Assembly (NCBI RefSeq): GCF_900639865.1
Contig: NZ_CAAAHX010000001.1
Span: 1-64,000 of the forward strand
DNA from: Legionella gresilensis
Lineage (GTDB): Bacteria; Pseudomonadota; Gammaproteobacteria; Legionellales; Legionellaceae
Direction of reading: 5' to 3'
DNA length: 64,000 nucleotides
Part shown: positions 53,407 to 63,713 of the stretch, piece after piece
How the letters are laid out: each line of letters begins with the position of its first letter
How positions within the stretch are numbered: position 1 is the stretch's first letter
Made by a program: the position numbers and the translations under genes
Notes under the pieces: model-generated
The model's database searches: none
Told to the model about the DNA's origin: nothing
What the model saw: only the letters and a program-made list of their open reading frames with translations

Positions 53407-56400
53407 ATGCCTAGACTAGCTGATGAACATAAACAGCAGTTAATAAAAAACGCAAAAGCCGTTTACTTTGGCTATTTAAAATTGGAATGGTTGCAAAATA
53501 TGGAAGTAACTATTGGTAATCAAAAAATTACCATTGCAAATTATCTTAAAGAAAATAAGGGCGTTAATCCCTTAGATGTGGATATTAAATTAGATGAAAA
53601 TCACTCATTTAAAATGCAAAAAGGTGCAGATGGAGTCGTAAAATTTACTGCTATTGGGCAAAGAAAAAATACACCTATCCCTATAAAAGATTTAAAAAAA
53701 TACAGCTCAAGTGATGTGATACAGTTGCTAACGGAAAATAATTTTAATGTAGCCCCTAATGAGCAAGGAGAAATGTGCTTCTCCACTACTATTAAAGATA
53801 TACCCGCTTCTGCAGATAAAGATTCAACCGAATATACCATTGGCGGGTCCGCCAAAATATCTTTATATAACCTACATATTAGCAACCTAGGTCGCATTAT
53901 TAAGCATTTTGAGGATAAAAGTTTTTGGCGTCGCTCAAAATCTGATGACAACATGCTTGTATCATTAACGACAGGCTCGGGAAAAACATTTACCCAAGCG
54001 TTATGGATGATGGTTTTAAAAATGTCTGGTATACGTGGGGTCTTTACAGTACCAGAAAAATTACTTAACCAGTTTAAAGGTGATTTAGGTCGCTTAATAC
54101 CAGATAATATGGATATTGAAGCCAATGGTGATATTATCATTGACTCACCCGAAGAAATTTTAACTGGTGCAAAACATGCCGAGTTGAGGGGTGAAAACCC
54201 TGTCCAGCAGGTTGATGACAATAGACCCGCTGACAATCGACCTACTATATTTGCTTTTGACGAAGCTCACTTATTAGCTTCAAATGAAAAACTATTCGTT
54301 AAAGCAAAAACATTAGCAAGTAAATTTATTAATCTATATTTAACAGCCACACCTACACCTGCTTTAGTAGATTTGGCTCAAGGCGATGATCAAAAGCAAA
54401 ATCTAACGGTTGTTGCTACTATGAATAATAAGCAAAAAGTTGATAATGGTTATGCAGAGCGTACTTCAAGTTATGCTAAAAGTGCGCAATCCCTGGAAGA
54501 AATGGGTAAAAAAGCTAGTCTAGGGACCATGGAAAAAATTGGTCGTCGTATAGCAGATACTATTGATCCTCAAACAGGTTATGATGCTGCTAATGCATTT
54601 GGTGAAGCTTATCTTTATAACATATCTAAAAAAGAATTTTTTAGTGCACAAAATGCTATCCAACTTAAAAAGTTGCCCGATAATCTTTCGCCTGACCAGA
54701 AATTACGTTTAGCAGTAAGATGGAGCTTACAACCCTCAGCTTTCCAACCTAAAACATTGATTTGTGCTAACCATTTTGAAGATATCGTTAACTTAAATCT
54801 GTTTTTAGAGCAGTTAAATCCAACAGAGAAATTACAAGTTGAAAAAATAAATGAGGATGAATTAGAAGAAGATCAAACCGTACCAACTACAAAAGTTCTT
54901 AAAGAGAAAAAATCGGAAACACCTACATTATCAAAAAGATATTATACTAATGGAAACTCATTTGATCGGGATAAAACTTATAAATTCCTACAAATGGCTG
55001 AAACGACAGAGGATAAGGGCGTCAAGACGGTTACACATGTGGATACCGCTATTTATGACCAATACGCCAGCACCTTGAATACTCAATTTACAAGTCAATT
55101 ACAAGTAGAAATTATTCACTTAGCTAATGATTTAAATATTAAACCAGACAAACTACCAGAATTAGCTAAAACTATTGCCACAGAAATAGCCGGAGGTGTT
55201 GCAAAGTCACCTATCACCAATAGTATGCATGGCATTATTGAGCTCACTTTATCAATTCTTGCTGCGAAAGCTGCAGGTAAAGACCCTCATTTAAATAGTT
55301 TAATGCAAGATTTTGGCAGTGCTTATTTAGATAAGCAACGGTTTAATAACTTAGAAGTTTTTACCAAAGAGCTTCAGAAGGCAGCAGGACACACAGCTCA
55401 AAATTCTGAGTGGCTAAAAACACTTTTAACTTATCATCCAAAGAATAATCCTAAGGGGCTTGACGAGCAAGTAGCTAACGAATTAGCTGAAATAATATAT
55501 GATATCATACAGAAAATTAACAAAACCCCTAGTCAAGACCTTACAGATGTCGTTGATAACTGGTTTGCCAACCAAAATAATTTTGATCAATTAGATGTTA
55601 ATTGGCAAAGAGTAGAAATTTTTGCAGCAAATCACTACAAGCAATTTGCTTTTGCTGAAGTCGAAAGAAATGAAACGATTGAAAAAGATGTACCCTTTAC
55701 AGATATGGATGAAAATAAAATGGGTGCAGGCATAGCCAATAGAGAAGAGGGGTATAAAGAAAAGCAACGCCCCGAAGGTAAAAGAGCTGTTGAGGTATTA
55801 GACCCAAAAGCTACAGTGTCAGATTTTACACCAAATACTAATTCTTCTAAAAAGAAAAAAGAGGATATTCAGCAACAAGAAGATACTAAGACACGCATTG
55901 AAAAAACAGATAATTTATTTCGCTTAGGTATAGCAACAGTCTATGCAACTGATAAAAAAATAGAAGGGTTTAATGATCCTAACCTTCACCAAGTAGCTGT
56001 ACTTGCTCATTCAGATGAAAATACGTTATCGAATCCAGCTAACCTTATTCAAGCTTATGGCCGTAATCGAGGTCTGAACCGCTTTAGAGTACCTAACTTC
56101 TTCTTAGTTACCCAACGTGGTGTTAAGTGTGTTTTTGGTGTTAATGAACTTAACAAACCTGATTATCAATCCGATTATGATAAATCCTTAAAGAAATTTA
56201 AAATTAACTATATTAGAAAATTAGGTCAAGACTTAGGTGAAGAAATTCTTGCTTGGATTGAGGAAAATAAAGATGCTCTTCATGAAGTTGATGATGATAA
56301 ATTAGCACAAGCTGTTATCGAGAAATGTTTCGATAAACTTGATAACTTAAATAAAGCCAATGCATTTAAATTTAAATTAACTCAAAAAGATTATGAGCAA

Positions 56401-59229
56401 GTCTTAGGTGTAGCTATCGGTTATTTAGCTAAAAAACAAGATGACTTACAAAAAGGAACGACCTTAAGCTGGGTAATAAAAGCAACAGCTATGTTAATGC
56501 ATTGTGTAGCTAGAATAGTGTCATGGTGGACTTCAAAAGAACCTAGAAAAAAATTACAAGAATTTGCCGCAGTAGCAACTAGTATGTTAGATACAGAACC
56601 TTCTGCTGATGTCGAAAGGGCCCTGGTGCATTACAAGATAAACAACCTAGAACTTTGGACAGTATGGAAACATAATTTATCACGTCAAATTATATTTATG
56701 AACGTTGCAAATGAAGCAAGATCGCTTCATAAAATTCGTGATAAATATTATTCAGCCATACTTCTAAAGCCATTAAATATTTTAGACAAACAAAATAGGA
56801 AGAAAATTAAAAATGAGTATCCTGAGTTACAAATTATTCTAGAAGGCCTTTGCAGTTATATAGCCCTAGCTGATCCTGAAGAAAAAGAAACCTTAGCTAG
56901 TGCGATAGCTAATGCCGTACAAAGCAAGGATCAGACGGAAATCAAAAAATTGGTGGAGATGTTAAAAACTCTAGAAATGAATCCCTCTCATCCTGATCAA
57001 ATATTTCACACTAAGCGCATCCAAAAGATGTTGGTTACCCTGGGTTATGAGCAGGCTGAAATTGAAAATTATGGGGTTGAAAAACTTACTAAATTTATTC
57101 AATCTAATGAAGATTTGGAAGATAGAATATATGAAAAAATTGACTCTAATAGAGAGGGTCTAATTTATTTAAAACCTTCTAAAAACCAAACTCTAGACTA
57201 CGCAAATTATATTAAACTGCAAATTATAAATGACATTAAAAAATTAGTTGAGCCTTTAATTACAGATCCTGCATTTAAAGAGATGTTAAAATTTATTAGT
57301 GATAATTTCACGAAAGAGGATCTTAAAGTTATCTTTTGTGTAACTAAGGATGCAGAGCCATTTCATGAGCAATTGTTAGAATTTATTGATGATATAAACA
57401 AAAATGGAAATCAACCTTCATTCTATGAAAAATATTTTCTACCTCCTAGAAAAAGGAAAGAAACGTTAGAGAGCTACAATAAAAATTTACTTTCAGCAGA
57501 TTTAAATATATATGACTTAAATATTCTAAAAATGCATAACCTTCTGGAAATACTTTTCACTCGCATCGATGAAAGTAATTTACAATTTTATAAGCTCAAT
57601 GCGCAAGGGGAACCGCAGGACCCTAAGCCAGAAGATAGAAACTTCTTTAAAACTACAGATGATGGTCCAGCAGGTAAAGCTTTAATACGCCAAGCTGTCG
57701 ATGGGTATGACATAAAAATAGCTAAAAATATTTATTCTATACCTAAAGAAAAAGTAGAACCTCTAACTGTCTATTTACAATTAAGTGAAGAAGTTAGCCC
57801 TAGAATTATAGGAATTATGCAAACTGATGCAAATAAAAATTACAAATTTTTAACGACTGATCTTCTTCAGAGTAATGACATTATTCTGTGGTCTAAAAAT
57901 TTTATTGAAAAGGGAAAACTTAAGGATGCCTATCAATTACTAACAGAGGAAACACCAACTCAAGGTATTAAAAATTTGATGACTTATGAGGAGCAAAAAG
58001 TACTAGATAATATTATTACTTCTTCTACCATTGTAAGCATTTCTAATTATAATATTAAATTAGTTTCAGATATAGATAATATTGAAGAGCAAGAAGAGAA
58101 TACAATCTATTTGCAATTAAATAGCACAGAGTCAGGGATTTACGCTATTAAGCGAGTTGATGTGGGCAATAAAGTTTTTACAGCGTCAACTATAACAAAT
58201 GAGGCACTACTTGATAGTAACTTCATTGAATTTGGTAGACTTTTAACAAATCGAATAAAGAGGAACAATAAGAAAAATGGTGATAACCTAAATCATCTAT
58301 TGCATTATACTGACTTAGTGATATTAGATGAAACTACTACTTCTGAAAAAGATCAGAAATCAAGGCCTAAGGGCGTGAGTATCTTTAGTCCAGCCCTACA
58401 CGACCAGAATGATGAGAAAGGGAAAGTTTGGCGGCGAATTTTCGGTTTAAAATCCTTACAAGAGTCTTTACCTACTATTGATAGAGTAACTAGGGCAACG
58501 CAAGGTAGAGAAATGGCGAAAGCTGTAGAAACCTCAACAAAATTGCTACAAGGTATTAAAGATAGAAAAGTTATAAGAACTTCAGATACCTTAAGTACTT
58601 ATGCCTCCTTATTTAGTAAAGTTTTAAAAAGAGAAGAAAGACAACCGCAACAACCTTGTGATAAGGCTCTAGGAGGAGAAGACAGCCGCATTAAAAAAAT
58701 GAAGGCTTGTTTTGATAGAGAAAAAGAGACATATTTCTCTGGCCAGATAAGTGAAGAGGTTGAGACACGTATTATAACTCAAATAAAAAGCTATATCTTT
58801 GCTCGTGCTAATGTTTATATTGATGTTAACAGCAATAACAGGCATAAGAATGAGAAAGGGGCTGGAACTTTTGAATTAAAAGATAAGTTTCTTGATCCCA
58901 AGCGTTTCCCACGCCAGAAAACAGGTATAACGCAGTTAATTTATGTACCTAAAAAACGATTATCAGTGTTGTTTAATAATGACCTCACTCATGAAAAATT
59001 ACAGCTAGCCGAAAAGTTTATTAGAAAATTGGCTAAAACGAAGAATAATTATCATAAGGTATTAAAACTTATTGATGACACAATTGCTGAAAATGATCAA
59101 TTAATGATTAAGCATAAAAAGAATCCTAATTCAGCAAATGATTTATACTTTGCTTTATTTAATATGAAAGAAGCTTTAATGTATTCTGCCCCTACGCCTA
59201 TTCCACAGCAATCAGCTGTTTTGCAGTAG
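53407..59229 (+). CDS. Giant protein with SF2 helicase-like motifs; likely Dot/Icm effector
   Basis: 1,941 residues from ATG 53407 (GGAG 9 nt upstream). It carries Walker A TTGSGKTFTQ (about 188-197), a DEAH box in FAFDEAHLL (about 281-289), motif III-like LYLTATPTP (about 310-318) and a motif VI-like NLIQAYGRNRGLNRF (about 880-894). Long helical inserts separate the two RecA-like halves; the remaining 1,050 residues are unrecognised, mostly helical. A short hydrophobic segment WVIKATAMLMHCVARIVSWW lies near 1025. ATP-binding residues look intact. It could be a secreted effector or a DNA/RNA-acting defence ATPase. A terminator follows. Confidence 0.85.
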   Translation: MPRLADEHKQQLIKNAKAVYFGYLKLEWLQNMEVTIGNQKITIANYLKENKGVNPLDVDIKLDENHSFKMQKGADGVVKFTAIGQRKNTPIPIKDLKKYSSSDVIQLLTENNFNVAPNEQGEMCFSTTIKDIPASADKDSTEYTIGGSAKISLYNLHISNLGRIIKHFEDKSFWRRSKSDDNMLVSLTTGSGKTFTQALWMMVLKMSGIRGVFTVPEKLLNQFKGDLGRLIPDNMDIEANGDIIIDSPEEILTGAKHAELRGENPVQQVDDNRPADNRPTIFAFDEAHLLASNEKLFVKAKTLASKFINLYLTATPTPALVDLAQGDDQKQNLTVVATMNNKQKVDNGYAERTSSYAKSAQSLEEMGKKASLGTMEKIGRRIADTIDPQTGYDAANAFGEAYLYNISKKEFFSAQNAIQLKKLPDNLSPDQKLRLAVRWSLQPSAFQPKTLICANHFEDIVNLNLFLEQLNPTEKLQVEKINEDELEEDQTVPTTKVLKEKKSETPTLSKRYYTNGNSFDRDKTYKFLQMAETTEDKGVKTVTHVDTAIYDQYASTLNTQFTSQLQVEIIHLANDLNIKPDKLPELAKTIATEIAGGVAKSPITNSMHGIIELTLSILAAKAAGKDPHLNSLMQDFGSAYLDKQRFNNLEVFTKELQKAAGHTAQNSEWLKTLLTYHPKNNPKGLDEQVANELAEIIYDIIQKINKTPSQDLTDVVDNWFANQNNFDQLDVNWQRVEIFAANHYKQFAFAEVERNETIEKDVPFTDMDENKMGAGIANREEGYKEKQRPEGKRAVEVLDPKATVSDFTPNTNSSKKKKEDIQQQEDTKTRIEKTDNLFRLGIATVYATDKKIEGFNDPNLHQVAVLAHSDENTLSNPANLIQAYGRNRGLNRFRVPNFFLVTQRGVKCVFGVNELNKPDYQSDYDKSLKKFKINYIRKLGQDLGEEILAWIEENKDALHEVDDDKLAQAVIEKCFDKLDNLNKANAFKFKLTQKDYEQVLGVAIGYLAKKQDDLQKGTTLSWVIKATAMLMHCVARIVSWWTSKEPRKKLQEFAAVATSMLDTEPSADVERALVHYKINNLELWTVWKHNLSRQIIFMNVANEARSLHKIRDKYYSAILLKPLNILDKQNRKKIKNEYPELQIILEGLCSYIALADPEEKETLASAIANAVQSKDQTEIKKLVEMLKTLEMNPSHPDQIFHTKRIQKMLVTLGYEQAEIENYGVEKLTKFIQSNEDLEDRIYEKIDSNREGLIYLKPSKNQTLDYANYIKLQIINDIKKLVEPLITDPAFKEMLKFISDNFTKEDLKVIFCVTKDAEPFHEQLLEFIDDINKNGNQPSFYEKYFLPPRKRKETLESYNKNLLSADLNIYDLNILKMHNLLEILFTRIDESNLQFYKLNAQGEPQDPKPEDRNFFKTTDDGPAGKALIRQAVDGYDIKIAKNIYSIPKEKVEPLTVYLQLSEEVSPRIIGIMQTDANKNYKFLTTDLLQSNDIILWSKNFIEKGKLKDAYQLLTEETPTQGIKNLMTYEEQKVLDNIITSSTIVSISNYNIKLVSDIDNIEEQEENTIYLQLNSTESGIYAIKRVDVGNKVFTASTITNEALLDSNFIEFGRLLTNRIKRNNKKNGDNLNHLLHYTDLVILDETTTSEKDQKSRPKGVSIFSPALHDQNDEKGKVWRRIFGLKSLQESLPTIDRVTRATQGREMAKAVETSTKLLQGIKDRKVIRTSDTLSTYASLFSKVLKREERQPQQPCDKALGGEDSRIKKMKACFDREKETYFSGQISEEVETRIITQIKSYIFARANVYIDVNSNNRHKNEKGAGTFELKDKFLDPKRFPRQKTGITQLIYVPKKRLSVLFNNDLTHEKLQLAEKFIRKLAKTKNNYHKVLKLIDDTIAENDQLMIKHKKNPNSANDLYFALFNMKEALMYSAPTPIPQQSAVLQ

Positions 59230-59251
59230 CCGAATTAATATAGCTTTACTA

Positions 59252-59288
59252 TAGGAGCTGCCTTTAATAAAAGCAGCTCCTATTTTTT
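59252..59288 (+). terminator. Intrinsic terminator of the helicase-like gene
   Basis: TAGGAGCTGC / GCAGCTCCTA (59252-59261 with 59273-59282), then six T. It begins 23 nt after the stop codon. Confidence 0.93.
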
Positions 59289-59345
59289 AATTAATATTAT
59301 ATTTCTTGAGATTTAGTAATGAAGAGAAATAATCAAGGCAATTTT

Positions 59346-60524
59346 CTATACTACCTGCCCTGCTGCCCAGCCCGAAGACCATGCCCATTGAAAATTATAC
59401 CCTCCTAGCCAACCGGTTACGTCTAAAACCTCGCCAATAAAAAATAAGCCGGGTACTTTCTTGGTTTCAAAAGTCTGTGAAGAAATTTCATTACAATCTA
59501 CGCCGCCTAAAGTCACTTCAGCAGTTCGGTAACCTTCAGTGGCATTCGGTTTAATGGACCAATTTTGTAGAACTTGCGCAATATCTTGTAATTGTTTAGG
59601 GCTAAATTGCTTAACTGGTTTATCGATGGGGTAATTATTATAGAACACGTCCAAAATACGCTTAGCGGTATAATTGCCTAATATCGTTTTTAAATAACTA
59701 TCAGGAGAGGAAACTTGCGCTTGGAGCAATTCCTGATATAGATCCAGTTCAGGTAGAAATTTAATAAAAATAGGCTGACCGGGTAGCCAATAAGATGAAA
59801 TTTGTAATATTGCTGGTCCACTTAATCCACGGTGAGTGAAAAGTACCTTTTCTTGAAATGATATATCATTGCAACTCACTAATCCTTCAAGAGAATTTCC
59901 AGTTAATACTGATAAATGCTCTTTATCTTTATCATGTAGGGTAAATGGTACTAAGCCCGCCCGAGTTGGATATACATGCAAGCCAAATTGTGTTGCCAGT
60001 TGATAGCCAAAAGGACTTGCTCCTAATGTAGGAATCGAGAGCCCACCACTGGCAATAACTAACGTATCACTTTGATAAGTCGCTTGCTGGCATTGCACAA
60101 TAAATTGTTTATCTTTTTTACTAATTGACTGAATGGCCTGATTTAATTGAATAGTAACTTTATTTTTTCTACATTCTGCTAGTAGCATATCGACAATTTG
60201 CTGTGATTTTTCCTCACAAAATAATTGACCTTGCGTTTTTTCATAAAAGGCAATTTTATAGCGTTTAACAAGCTCAATAAAATCCCACTGAGTATAGCGG
60301 TTTAAAGCTGACTTACAAAAGTGTGGGTTATGCGAAATAAATTGATCTGGACTTGCATATAAATTGGTAAAATTACAGCGACCTCCACCAGACATTAAAA
60401 TCTTTTTACCAGGCTTATTGCTTTTATCAAGGATTAAAACCTGCCGACCACGTGCCCCTGCCTCAATCGCGCACATCATGCCAGCAGCACCTGCCCCCAC
60501 AATAATAACATCAACTTTAATCAT
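59346..60524 (-). CDS. HI0933/BaiN-family NAD(P)/FAD-dependent oxidoreductase
   Basis: 392-residue flavoprotein. VIIVGAGAAGMMCAIEAGARG (about 6-26) is the FAD-binding Rossmann motif. SNKPGKKILMSGGGRCNFTN (about 35-54) is the signature of the HI0933/YhiN family. The C-terminal FFIGEVLDVTGWLGGYNFQWAWSSGWAAG is the second FAD-contact region. Physiological substrate unknown in this family (one branch reduces bile acids). No clear ribosome site precedes the start. It ends near the terminator of the preceding convergent gene. Confidence 0.93.
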   Translation of the reverse strand: MIKVDVIIVGAGAAGMMCAIEAGARGRQVLILDKSNKPGKKILMSGGGRCNFTNLYASPDQFISHNPHFCKSALNRYTQWDFIELVKRYKIAFYEKTQGQLFCEEKSQQIVDMLLAECRKNKVTIQLNQAIQSISKKDKQFIVQCQQATYQSDTLVIASGGLSIPTLGASPFGYQLATQFGLHVYPTRAGLVPFTLHDKDKEHLSVLTGNSLEGLVSCNDISFQEKVLFTHRGLSGPAILQISSYWLPGQPIFIKFLPELDLYQELLQAQVSSPDSYLKTILGNYTAKRILDVFYNNYPIDKPVKQFSPKQLQDIAQVLQNWSIKPNATEGYRTAEVTLGGVDCNEISSQTFETKKVPGLFFIGEVLDVTGWLGGYNFQWAWSSGWAAGQVV

Positions 60525-60577
60525 GAACTGCTAACAATAAATCAGATTGGCCATATTGTAGCATAGAGCTAACGAGA

Positions 60578-60676
60578 GTAGGTTGGGCTAAACATACCGC
60601 AGCCTAATATTTTTAGTTATAAGGCATATAGCATCTTTATAATTTGTTGGGCTGCACTTCGTTTAGCCCAACCTAC
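60578..60676. repeat. Complete palindromic GTAGGTTGGGC element
   Basis: GTAGGTTGGGCTAAAC (60578-60593) and its exact complement GTTTAGCCCAACCTAC (60661-60676) enclose 67 bp, which contain another TTGGGCT. This 99-bp unit explains the partial copies at 43759, 43962 and 51368. Confidence 0.75.
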
Positions 60677-60781
60677 CCTTACTTGGCTGATATATAAAAA
60701 AATTTAGAGACGTTGTGGAGTATTGCTAAAAAAATTTTCACTGATTATGATAAAGCACTTTATCCCTATATAGGTTGTAAA

Positions 60782-61615
60782 ATGGACTTATCTACTTCTC
60801 AAATTGAATTTTTTAATGATAATGGTTATTTAGTCATTAATAACTTTTTCTCGCAATCAATTTGTGAAATATTGAAAGAACGTATACAGTGGATTTTAGC
60901 TAATCAACAATATGAAATCCCTACTACCATTTTTTCAACTCAAACTAATGAACATGCACAAACCCAATATTTTTTAAATTCCGGTGATAAAATTCATTTC
61001 TTTTTTGAACCTGATTCTTTTAATAGTGATGGCCAGTTAAAACAGCCTTTAGAAAAATCTCTCAATAAAATTGGTCACGCTCTGCATGATTTAGATCCAG
61101 TTTTTAAAGAACATTCTTACGATTTAAGGTTAAAAAAAATCTGTCATCAGCTTAATTTTCAAAAACCAAGTTTGTTGCAATCTATGTATATTTTTAAACA
61201 ACCTAATATTGGTGCAGAAGTTGATTTACATCAAGATAGTACCTTCTTACATGCAGAAAACAGTGAAATTTTAGGTTTTTGGTTTGCTCTAGAAGATGCC
61301 AACATAAATAATGGTTGTCTGCAAGTTATTCCAAGCCCAACTTCAACGCCTTTAAGTAAGCGGATGATTCGTAAAGGTAATGAAATTTATTTTGAAAACT
61401 ATCATCGGTTAATTTGGCAAGAAAACAACTGTATCCCTTTAGAAGTCGAACAAGGCAGTGTCATTTTATTACATGGTCGCCTACCTCATAAAAGTAATGC
61501 TAATTTGTCGCCTAATTCAAGGCATGCTTACACGTTACATGTGATTGACGCTGCTTTTCCCTATCCTGATTCAAATTGGCTACAAAAGCCTAAAGGATTA
61601 GTGGAATGGCAGTAA
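60782..61615 (+). CDS. Phytanoyl-CoA dioxygenase (PhyH) family protein
   Basis: 277-residue Fe(II)/2-oxoglutarate oxygenase. I take ATG 60782 (AGG 10 nt upstream), because MDLSTSQIEFFNDNGYLVINNFF matches the usual PhyH start; a TTG at 60713 would add 23 residues. Metal ligands are HQD in VDLHQDSTFLHAE (about 154-156) and the distal His in LLHGRLPHKS; the 2OG-binding Arg is in SRHAYTLH (about 249). Length and pattern are close to animal PHYHD1-type proteins. Substrate unknown. Confidence 0.88.
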   Translation: MDLSTSQIEFFNDNGYLVINNFFSQSICEILKERIQWILANQQYEIPTTIFSTQTNEHAQTQYFLNSGDKIHFFFEPDSFNSDGQLKQPLEKSLNKIGHALHDLDPVFKEHSYDLRLKKICHQLNFQKPSLLQSMYIFKQPNIGAEVDLHQDSTFLHAENSEILGFWFALEDANINNGCLQVIPSPTSTPLSKRMIRKGNEIYFENYHRLIWQENNCIPLEVEQGSVILLHGRLPHKSNANLSPNSRHAYTLHVIDAAFPYPDSNWLQKPKGLVEWQ

Positions 61616-61634
61616 AAATAATTTAAAACTTTAC

Positions 61635-63713
61635 TTACACATTTTCAGTACGTAAATTTTTTCTAATTTCAACTAAACGAATTAGCGCATGTAAATAAGT
61701 AACTAGATTTTCCTCCTCGATAACAGAAATGGTTTCTTTACTTTTATTGGTTAGTACGGTTGCTATCGCTTCCTCTAATTGCATCTTTATATCAGTATTT
61801 TTTACAGTGGGATCTTGATATAACTTAGCGACTGCTTGCTCAAGGTATACCAAATCTACGGTAAGTTTAGCTGCTGTTTGTTCAGCTTGATCTTGATTAA
61901 TAGTATTTAAAATATTTTTTAAGGACATCTGCAATAATACTGCCGACTTAAAAGTGTCTATATAGTCTGCTAGTCTGGCCTTTTTATCGGCACGCAAGGT
62001 TTCATTAGATAAGGTATCTACTAGGCTCCGACATAACCAAAATAAGCTCGTTAAATCATATAAAATACCGTGAGTTCGTAAAGTTATAATAGTTACGCAA
62101 TTATAAAATAAATGGTTTTTTAATTTCTTAAGTTGTCTTTGTAACATGGCTATTAAATCAGTACGCCAAATTAAATTTCCTACAATAAAACTTGCTATAA
62201 TCCCCATGATAACACCTGCTAGACGTTCTAAAGGTGCTGCTACCTCAACAGGGGGGCCACCAGCTTGAGCTAACGTAATTAGCACAGCCACATTCGCTTG
62301 TAATCCTAAATACGAATACGCTGGAGATTTAAAATAAAGATAGCTAAATCCCCAGCCGGTAAGGAAAATAATCATGATGAGGAGATAAAAATTTAAAGGT
62401 AGCCAATACATAATTGAAATTGTAATACCACCACCAGTTAAAGCGCCTAAAAAGCGCAAGATACTGGTATTTTTCATTTCAAATAAATTCTTTTTCACTG
62501 AAATAACAATACTGCTAATAATACCTGCCAAACCACCTGGCCAATCACTTAACATCCATAAAGCTAATGCAACTAAAGCAGTTAAACCTACTTTTATACT
62601 ATGCATTAATACATCAGGATCGTTACGTAATTGCTGCTCATTATTAATTAATTTATTTGATTGACCCTGGTTACTTATACCCGATAACGCTTTCTGTAAA
62701 TCGAGGAGAGCTGTATTTATTTGTCGAAAAAAATGAGTAATCGCTAATTCTTCTTTAGTAGTTAATGTGCTTAAGTTTTCTAGGTTAGAGATCAAAGTAG
62801 GCAATTCTAAACGAACTTTTACATTTCTTTCTATAAATGCTTGATGTAAATGAGTAAGATCTCGCCTTGCTGTTGCAAATAAAACATCTGTCAAACTCAT
62901 TAAATTTGCACTGATTATTTTTTCACTCCTTACACTTAAAGAATTAAAATAATCAATAGCTTGCCTTAAATCAGCAAGGGACGCTGTAAAAAAACGAAAT
63001 TGATCAATTCTATTTTTATCATTATCAAATTCTCTGTGCATAAAACCAATTAATTCAGAGGTCTTACGAATCGTCTTTTTAACTTTTAAATTTTCTTGCC
63101 GAAATGCTAGCGAAAGTTGAGCATCCGACGCTTTATATAAACTACTAACTTTATTAAGTAAGGAATCCATGGCGGTAAAAAGAGCAGTTATTTCTTTAGA
63201 AACATCGTTGCTTAGGCTATTTGGGAAAATAAACAAAGCAACGATAGCTGAGACAATAACGCCTAATCCTATTTCAACTGGGCGCCAAATAGCAATCTCA
63301 AAGGTTGATTGTGGGTCCATAGCAAGCTGACCTACAACAAAGAAGGCACCAATACCACCTAATAAATAGGCATAAGCGTAACGACTGAAATTGTAATAAT
63401 AAGTTGCAGCAGCAAGAATAAAGAAATTAATCACAAAATAGAGTAAGAAGCTATTAACAATGAAGTGAGCAAGATAAAATCCTGCCCAAACACCAATAAA
63501 CGTCCCTAATAAACGCATTATTGATTTATCAATAATGTTACCTGTATATATATTAGCTACCATTGCCACTGTCATTCCAGCCCAATAAGGCTTTTCAAAA
63601 TGTAGCGCATAAGAAATTACAACGGCTATTACAATACCAACTGCAGTACGTAAAGCAGCTCGATTTTCTAACGAATGTGGCCAAAATTGTTTAAAAAAAT
63701 CGACCCTATTCAT
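61635..63713 (-). CDS. FUSC-family aromatic-acid/efflux membrane protein
   Basis: 692-residue protein of the FUSC (fusaric acid resistance/AaeB-YccS) family. It has two membrane blocks of about six segments (about 18-160 and 360-510), each followed by a long cytoplasmic helical domain. RTAVGIVIAVVISYALHFEKPYWAGMTVAMVANIYTG and the second-half VGLTALVALALWMLSDWPGGLAG are typical. It overlaps the upstream HlyD-type gene by 4 nt, so both form an efflux pump of the AaeAB type. Physiological substrate unknown. Confidence 0.92.
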   Translation of the reverse strand: MNRVDFFKQFWPHSLENRAALRTAVGIVIAVVISYALHFEKPYWAGMTVAMVANIYTGNIIDKSIMRLLGTFIGVWAGFYLAHFIVNSFLLYFVINFFILAAATYYYNFSRYAYAYLLGGIGAFFVVGQLAMDPQSTFEIAIWRPVEIGLGVIVSAIVALFIFPNSLSNDVSKEITALFTAMDSLLNKVSSLYKASDAQLSLAFRQENLKVKKTIRKTSELIGFMHREFDNDKNRIDQFRFFTASLADLRQAIDYFNSLSVRSEKIISANLMSLTDVLFATARRDLTHLHQAFIERNVKVRLELPTLISNLENLSTLTTKEELAITHFFRQINTALLDLQKALSGISNQGQSNKLINNEQQLRNDPDVLMHSIKVGLTALVALALWMLSDWPGGLAGIISSIVISVKKNLFEMKNTSILRFLGALTGGGITISIMYWLPLNFYLLIMIIFLTGWGFSYLYFKSPAYSYLGLQANVAVLITLAQAGGPPVEVAAPLERLAGVIMGIIASFIVGNLIWRTDLIAMLQRQLKKLKNHLFYNCVTIITLRTHGILYDLTSLFWLCRSLVDTLSNETLRADKKARLADYIDTFKSAVLLQMSLKNILNTINQDQAEQTAAKLTVDLVYLEQAVAKLYQDPTVKNTDIKMQLEEAIATVLTNKSKETISVIEEENLVTYLHALIRLVEIRKNLRTENV

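Noticed and set aside
53601-54236. 211-residue minus-strand frame within the helicase-like gene
   Set aside because: Antisense shadow; the sense frame contains the Walker A motif.
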